Positions 14,056 through 18,947 of a DNA stretch of 18,947 bases are shown in pieces. Position 1 is the stretch's first letter. Every line of letters starts with the position of its first letter. The DNA comes from Arenicella sp. (GTDB lineage: Bacteria > Pseudomonadota > Gammaproteobacteria > Arenicellales > Arenicellaceae): NCBI GenBank assembly GCA_016763815.1, contig JAESTB010000428.1, forward strand, positions 1 to 18,947. Direction: 5' to 3'. Below the pieces are notes generated by a model. The model was not told where the DNA came from, did no database searches, and saw nothing but the letters and a program-made list of their open reading frames with translations. The position numbers were made by a program, and so were the translations under genes.

Positions 14056-17000
14056 ATGTTCAACAATAGCGATAAATTGTGTCAATATTTTCGCCAAGTA
14101 ATGGTACTTACCATTGCCGTGATTTTCACCTCAAGCGCTTTGGCAGCGCCTGCTACGCCGAGCTTAGCGTGGCTCACACCAAACTACGCGGCCCCTGCCC
14201 AATACACCATTCATTGGGATTTGTGGTGGGGCGAGAACGCGACGTCTTGGCGATTATTGGAAGACGGAATAGAAGTACATTCTGCAACGCTAACCGATAA
14301 TAGCCCGAATGCGCAGAGCGCTGAGGTGATGATCAATAAAAACACCGCTGGTGATTTTGCCTACGTGGTTGAAATATGTAATCAGGACGCCAATGCGAAC
14401 ATCCAATGTTCCACCAGTAATGCCCGGACCATTACTGTTACAGGCGGTGTTGCGACCAACCAGCCTCCGATAATAAGCCTTCTAGGCTCAAGCTTGATAA
14501 GCCTCTACTTAGGTGACGTATTTGTAGATCCGGGTGCAACGGCATCCGATGACAACGATGGTGGCATTGCCGTGAGCACTAGCGGATCCGTCAACACGTC
14601 GGCCGTTGGCACCTATACGCTATTCTACAACGCGATTGATAGCGCGGGCCTTGCTGCAACGACTAAAACTAGAACGGTGACCGTTATTGCCGATACTGTT
14701 GCGCCAGTGATAAATTTAATTGGCGCGAGCTCGCTTACCATTAGTGTTGGAGAGCCGTTTGTAGATCCGGGAGCAACAGCGAATGATAATCGTGATGGCT
14801 CGGTTACAGTCAATGTAAGTGGTAGCGTCAATAATAGTGTCGCTGGTTCATATACATTAAGTTATAGCGCTTCAGACAGTTCTGGAAATCAAGCGATAAT
14901 CCAAACCCGCACCGTTATTGTTTCAGCTATCAACGATACCGTTCCTCCTGTTATTAGCCTTGTCGGCGCGAGTTTAATTGCAATTAATGTCGGTGACTCT
15001 TTTACTGACCCTGGGGCTAGTGCAAGTGATGATCGCGACGGTTTTGTCGTCGTAAACACGACAGGGACGGTCAATACCGCAATTGCAGGTACGTATACTT
15101 TAAGTTACAACGCTAGCGATAATGCCGGTAACCAAGCAACAACGGTAGTAAGAACTATTACAGTTTCGGAAACCGCTGATATAACTGCCCCAGTGATTAG
15201 TCTCATTGGCGCGAGTTCTATGACCGTTACTCAGAATAGTGTGTTCACTGATCCCGGTGCTACTGCTGTAGATGACCTTGATTCCAATGTCGCTGTTACT
15301 ACCACCGGTTTGGTCGATACCTCAGTGCTAGGCACATACGTATTAACTTACGATGCGGTCGATTCAGCCGGCAATCAAGCGGTATCGGCGGCGCGAAACG
15401 TTACGGTTGTAGCCGCAGGTACCGGGGCGGGTAATGTCATTTCTTCGTTTACCCAAGCAACCACCGACCCGGTTAACTGGACAACAGTAATTACCTTAAC
15501 CTACCAGCAAACAGGGCTGATTGACTTAAGGGGTGCGAAGTTCATTATCAGCGCGTATCAAGATTTCCCTAGTGTGAATTTTATCTGCCAAGGACTGTCT
15601 TCAGTGCCACTCTCTTATGCCTTCGAGGTAGATGCGCAAACGGGTAATAATTTAACCATTTTGACTTTGAATTTTGGCAATGAGCCTAGTCTTGACACTG
15701 AGTTCGGCGGGGTTGGACAGACATGTACCGCAACCGTTTATCCTGGAAGTATTACTAACGCGAGTGGCACTAGGTACCCCGGTAGTGCGATCAGTGTTTC
15801 ACAGGTCATTTTATCTGATCAGTCTGGAGGCGGTGGAACAACAAACCCACCAACAGCGGGCAGCGATATTCCGCCAAATCGAGCAGACCCAGTCGATCTC
15901 GTTGTTAAAGGGTGGCCGAGTAATTTGGCAATGGGAACTATTACTGATAACGCCGCGGCTAATAATAGCGAGCTAGCGTCGTCTCAAGTCGATTCGATTT
16001 TTAAATATGCCGGTGATGGTGCTGGCAATCGTGGGTTGGTGATAGATCCAATAGTGACCCAACAAACAATTACACAGTCTCGAGCGGTTGAAACGATTGC
16101 TGGTAAATTGGTGATTCCAACGATGGTTGTTTACACCGCTAATGCCAGTGGTGGTGGTGTTGCAAGCGAAGATATTACCAACTACGGTAACTTGGTTAAG
16201 CACTACCAAAACTTAATTCGCTTGAGTGCTTCGATGCAGGTAAATAAAGATGCCAATCACCCATCTCCTGGCTCGATTGTATTAAACCCTGATTTGTTCG
16301 GTGAGTGGCAGAAAGCTCAAGATACATTTTTTAAAGATGCCTTTGGTACGGAGTCTGCGTGGACGCCTGTTTTAGTACGACAAGCACTAAAAGAAGCGAT
16401 AGACAATGATGCGGCCTATATCGTCACTGATCATGTCGGCGGGACTCATAGCTTAAGTAATTTACTAGATCTAACCGCGCTTAAGGCTGAGGTGGATGCC
16501 GCTCTGGAAGATAATATCGTTGGCTGGGTGCAGTCACAAAACCTAGTGATCAAGCGCGTAAGCCCAGATGTCTCATTTAGCTGGGTGTTGAATTTGTGGA
16601 ACCCTGGGAGTGCCAATTGGGTACATTCAGACTACACCGGCCTTCAGGCCATTTGGAATGAGTCGTCACAGAGCGTAAGTGCGTTCATGGGCTTAATTGG
16701 TGCTTATGATGACAACGCATATCGCCCTGATTACTTGACCTTTGATAAATTTGAGCGAGATGGATTTTCACCTGTAGGCCGAGCGAATTATGCTTTTGGC
16801 GCGCGCGAGTGGGGCCATTACCTAAACTATGTAAGGCAGATCACTGACAGTATCGATATTCCGGCGATGCTTTGGCAGATACCTGGAGGTCATATGGCGA
16901 CCGTCACGGAAAATACAGGCAACTACGATGTGGCCAATAACTCTTCGAGTGCTGGCAGTTATTTTATGGGAGATGAAAATATTGGTACGGCTATTTCAAA

Positions 17001-18495
17001 TATCCGTTCCGATGTTCGTAATATTGCGCTGAACCCAACAGTGTACGATGGTGCGACTTCAGTAGACAGTTTGCTAAGCCAGACACCAAACTACGATTGG
17101 TCGGTCAGCCGCTTACGACATGCCGCCTATAGTAATGTATTCGCTATTTTATGGGGCGGCGGGTCGACAACCGCAGTGGTGCCCATTGCCACCAATGGGA
17201 GTGGTGATAACGGCTGGCTCAAAAATAAAATTGTTAGCTATCAGAGCAATGGCAAGATTCCGCTTTATCATCAGAGTTCAAGCTCATCCACGCAGCCAAT
17301 AACCTCCATTGCTTCATTGAACAATGAGTTGCAGAGCGTAGAAAGTGTTATGAACAACTCGGTCTTTTTGTACGAGACACCGTCAAGCACTCTGGTGCCT
17401 TCAAGTATTTATAAGTGGGCTGATTTTCTTGATGCGCTTAACCCGATGCATAATCAGGGAATTGCTGATGTGAAGTTTTGGTTGGTCGATTCCACCGCTG
17501 ATGAACAAAGTAACATCAAGTACGCCAAGGTGGCGATTGCTGGGTTCCTTGCTCAAAGCATGAAGGAAACTATTAAGTTTGATGCTTGTGACGAAAATAA
17601 CTGGTCTCTAAATACCGGCGACCCCGTGGACTACCCGTTATCGTCATCTTGTGGACAGTTACAGCAAGTTTATGGCGACTATGGGATGAATCCTAATGGC
17701 AGTGATAACCCTTATTCTTGCCCTCGTAATCCTAAGATGGAAGTTACAGCGTTAACGCATGCCAGTTGGTATGGGGCGCCAGGGCCATTATTTACCGCAC
17801 CAGATTCGGTGCTGGAAGAGAAGGGCTTATTAGTGAGCGGAAGTGTTGGTCGTTGGAGCTTTAGCGGCCCAGACTGCTCATCGTCGGCCGCCGTCTTTGA
17901 TCCAGAGAAGCAAGCCTACCAACGCGAAGAATGCGGTGTTTATAACCAACAAAAAGCCGGTGGTTTTGTATGGGACGGTAGTGCGGGTAAATCACTGCAA
18001 GGTTGTGGCTGGTGGGGGCGCGGTGTTATTCAAACGACAGGTCGCTTGAATTTCGGAAAGCTAAACCACTTCCTTGGACGAAGTCATGTTGCACCTGAGA
18101 AAGTGAATCAGGTGGTTGAGGGAGTCCTGGTTGAAGCGGCCCCAGAAAACCCACTGTATGCAGACTTAGACCTTTGCTCAAACCCTGAGCTAATTTGCAG
18201 TACTCAGGAACACAAAGAGATTAAATGGATAGCTGGATTGTTTTTCTGGATGAATGAGGTTCAAGGTTACAACGTAAGCTCCGGCCCCTACGCTTCATGG
18301 GATTATTTTGAGCAGCTCAAAGCATATGTTGATGGTGGTTTAGTCGGCACCGAATTTATCGATGATGTCTCAGGTATCGTAAACAGAGGATGTCCGGACG
18401 CGAGTTGTCCGGTATCCGGTGCTGTGGACGGTATCGGTGATCGTCGCGATAATTTCGTAAAAGTTCTACAAGCACTGGGCCTTGATCCCCAGTAG
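14056..18495 (+). CDS. giant secreted multidomain chitinase: ChiA-N-like domain, four DUF5011-like repeats, unassigned large module, GH19 domain
   Basis: A 1479-residue exported enzyme predicted to cut chitin. A signal peptide (LTIAVIFTSSALA) precedes an N-terminal domain like the FnIII-like domain of ChiA (TPSLAWL...IHWDLWWGENATSW...EICNQDANANIQCS). Four Ig-like DUF5011-type repeats start near residues 137, 216, 297 and 378, then a further beta domain to about 580 and a Gly/Thr/Pro linker. Residues ~608-1075 form a large unassigned module with NPDLFGEW (744-751) and FDKFERDGF (896-904). The C-terminal ~320 residues are GH19: FLAQSMKET (1164-1172, Glu1171 the likely catalytic acid), GCGWWGRGVIQTTG (1316-1329, matching the family YYGRGPIQL block), FFWMNEVQGY and IVNRGC near the end, which finishes GIGDRRDNFVKVLQALGL. 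AGGAG nine bases upstream supports the start. The second GH19 glutamate could not be placed with confidence. Confidence 0.85.
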   Translation: MFNNSDKLCQYFRQVMVLTIAVIFTSSALAAPATPSLAWLTPNYAAPAQYTIHWDLWWGENATSWRLLEDGIEVHSATLTDNSPNAQSAEVMINKNTAGDFAYVVEICNQDANANIQCSTSNARTITVTGGVATNQPPIISLLGSSLISLYLGDVFVDPGATASDDNDGGIAVSTSGSVNTSAVGTYTLFYNAIDSAGLAATTKTRTVTVIADTVAPVINLIGASSLTISVGEPFVDPGATANDNRDGSVTVNVSGSVNNSVAGSYTLSYSASDSSGNQAIIQTRTVIVSAINDTVPPVISLVGASLIAINVGDSFTDPGASASDDRDGFVVVNTTGTVNTAIAGTYTLSYNASDNAGNQATTVVRTITVSETADITAPVISLIGASSMTVTQNSVFTDPGATAVDDLDSNVAVTTTGLVDTSVLGTYVLTYDAVDSAGNQAVSAARNVTVVAAGTGAGNVISSFTQATTDPVNWTTVITLTYQQTGLIDLRGAKFIISAYQDFPSVNFICQGLSSVPLSYAFEVDAQTGNNLTILTLNFGNEPSLDTEFGGVGQTCTATVYPGSITNASGTRYPGSAISVSQVILSDQSGGGGTTNPPTAGSDIPPNRADPVDLVVKGWPSNLAMGTITDNAAANNSELASSQVDSIFKYAGDGAGNRGLVIDPIVTQQTITQSRAVETIAGKLVIPTMVVYTANASGGGVASEDITNYGNLVKHYQNLIRLSASMQVNKDANHPSPGSIVLNPDLFGEWQKAQDTFFKDAFGTESAWTPVLVRQALKEAIDNDAAYIVTDHVGGTHSLSNLLDLTALKAEVDAALEDNIVGWVQSQNLVIKRVSPDVSFSWVLNLWNPGSANWVHSDYTGLQAIWNESSQSVSAFMGLIGAYDDNAYRPDYLTFDKFERDGFSPVGRANYAFGAREWGHYLNYVRQITDSIDIPAMLWQIPGGHMATVTENTGNYDVANNSSSAGSYFMGDENIGTAISNIRSDVRNIALNPTVYDGATSVDSLLSQTPNYDWSVSRLRHAAYSNVFAILWGGGSTTAVVPIATNGSGDNGWLKNKIVSYQSNGKIPLYHQSSSSSTQPITSIASLNNELQSVESVMNNSVFLYETPSSTLVPSSIYKWADFLDALNPMHNQGIADVKFWLVDSTADEQSNIKYAKVAIAGFLAQSMKETIKFDACDENNWSLNTGDPVDYPLSSSCGQLQQVYGDYGMNPNGSDNPYSCPRNPKMEVTALTHASWYGAPGPLFTAPDSVLEEKGLLVSGSVGRWSFSGPDCSSSAAVFDPEKQAYQREECGVYNQQKAGGFVWDGSAGKSLQGCGWWGRGVIQTTGRLNFGKLNHFLGRSHVAPEKVNQVVEGVLVEAAPENPLYADLDLCSNPELICSTQEHKEIKWIAGLFFWMNEVQGYNVSSGPYASWDYFEQLKAYVDGGLVGTEFIDDVSGIVNRGCPDASCPVSGAVDGIGDRRDNFVKVLQALGLDPQ
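14464..15414 (+). repeat. four tandem DUF5011-type Ig-like repeats within the chitinase gene
   Basis: The unit runs (P/A)P(V/I)I-x-L-(I/V/L)-G-(A/S)-S, then FxDPGA-x-A-x-D and GTYTL-x-Y-x-A-x-D-x-AG. Units begin at about 14464, 14701, 14944 and 15187, giving spacings of 237, 243 and 243 bases (79, 81 and 81 codons). They probably act as spacers or surface/substrate-contact domains between the N-terminal domain and the catalytic part. Confidence 0.85.
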
Positions 18496-18517
18496 AGTTC
18501 CTTTACTTGTAGTGTTG

Positions 18518-18554
18518 AAATAGCCCACCCTTACTCCGGTGGGCTATTTTTTTT
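18518..18554 (+). terminator. intrinsic terminator of the chitinase gene
   Basis: AAATAGCCCACC (18518-18529) pairs perfectly with GGTGGGCTATTT (18538-18549) around an 8-base loop and runs into eight T residues (18547-18554). It lies 22 bases after the stop codon, a classic Rho-independent terminator. Confidence 0.95.
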
Positions 18555-18689
18555 AATCAACATTGTTTCTCTGTGTGCGGGCCTTTTGCGTTGAGTACTA
18601 GCCGCACTAAACCCGCATTCCTTGGGCGGTAAGGCGAATTCACGAATTGGCTATTGAGTGTCCATTATCCTCGGCGGTTCATATAAATC

Positions 18690-18848
18690 TGGTGTGTGAA
18701 ACTCACACCGCAGTTTAAAGACTTGGAGTTCTTGAGCCAGACATACAAAGATCGGGGGCTTAGTGTCATTGGGTTTCCTTGCAATCAATTTGCTAAGCAA
18801 GACCCTGCCAATGATGCGACCATTGTTATGCTAGCCATATCTAAATGA
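18690..18848 (+). pseudogene. glutathione peroxidase gene fragment
   Basis: One frame reads KLTPQFKDLEFLSQTYKDRG and then LSVIGFPCNQFAKQDPANDA before stopping at TGA 18846-18848. The LTPQ-x-x-x-LE block and GFPCNQF are signatures of bacterial glutathione peroxidases. The N-terminal ~35 residues are missing: the upstream sequence has an in-frame stop and no similarity. The C-terminal half, with its Trp-bearing active-site segment, is absent too. The catalytic Cys region is shifted by one residue (C-V-K-L-TPQ instead of C-G-F-TPQ). Only ~50 of ~160 residues remain, so this is a decayed relic. It has no ribosome site and no start codon. Confidence 0.75.
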
Positions 18849-18947
18849 ATTTGGCTGCTGTTGAGTCATTGCCGATGAATAGAAGTAAATATATTTCTCG
18901 AAAACTTACGTGCAGAGAACTGAACGGAGTGTCTAAGGCAAGATCAT
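18849..18947. other. no feature seen at the window end
   Basis: I found no coding frame, hairpin or repeat in these last 99 bases, and no continuation of the glutathione peroxidase fragment in any frame. Likewise 18555-18689, between the terminator and the fragment, shows no gene. Confidence 0.5.

Noticed and set aside
14625..15074. Minus-strand ORFs across the Ig repeats (14625-14831 and 14889-15074)
   Set aside because: They resemble each other only because they are antisense to homologous repeat units.

Overview
The window looks like the chromosome of a free-living, probably marine or aquatic, chitin-degrading gammaproteobacterium. This is inferred from moderate-to-low GC, Shine-Dalgarno-led genes, exported copper and heme proteins, and a very large multidomain chitinase with DUF5011-type Ig repeats. 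No tRNA, rRNA, CRISPR array or insertion sequence was seen.

Region 1 (about 1-11174, all + strand) is a tightly packed run of seven genes with one 193-base break after the second. In order they are: a flavin L-amino-acid-oxidase-like enzyme; a large exported protein with one C-terminal c-heme site; a CotA/PhsA-type multicopper oxidase with a probable Tat signal; a Tat-exported Sco-like protein that has lost the copper-binding CxxxC but carries a His-rich loop; a large exported protein of unknown family; a canonical Sco1/SenC protein; and a protein that joins a c-type cytochrome to a periplasmic-binding-protein-like domain. Short gaps and one 4-base overlap indicate co-expression. I read it as an extracytoplasmic copper- and heme-dependent oxidation system whose substrate is unknown. 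The two Sco-type proteins would mature or guard the copper sites and the two cytochromes would carry electrons. The complete set is not a system I can name.

Region 2 (about 11175-13563) is a convergent junction holding a strong hairpin terminator and a doubtful small membrane ORF. A minus-strand gene follows for a secreted protein with lysozyme/transglycosylase-like motifs and two C-terminal CBM5/12-like modules.

Region 3 (13564-14055) is a divergent control region with three GACAAC-N-TTGTC-type palindromes. They resemble operators of the LacI-family GlcNAc regulator NagR and suggest that both flanking genes belong to a chitin/GlcNAc regulon.

Region 4 (14056-18554) encodes a 1479-residue secreted enzyme: a ChiA-N-like domain, four DUF5011-like Ig repeats, another beta domain, a large unassigned module that could be a second glycosidase domain, and a C-terminal GH19 chitinase domain. 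It ends in a clear intrinsic terminator. Region 5 (18555-18947) has no intact gene but contains a decayed fragment of a glutathione peroxidase gene.
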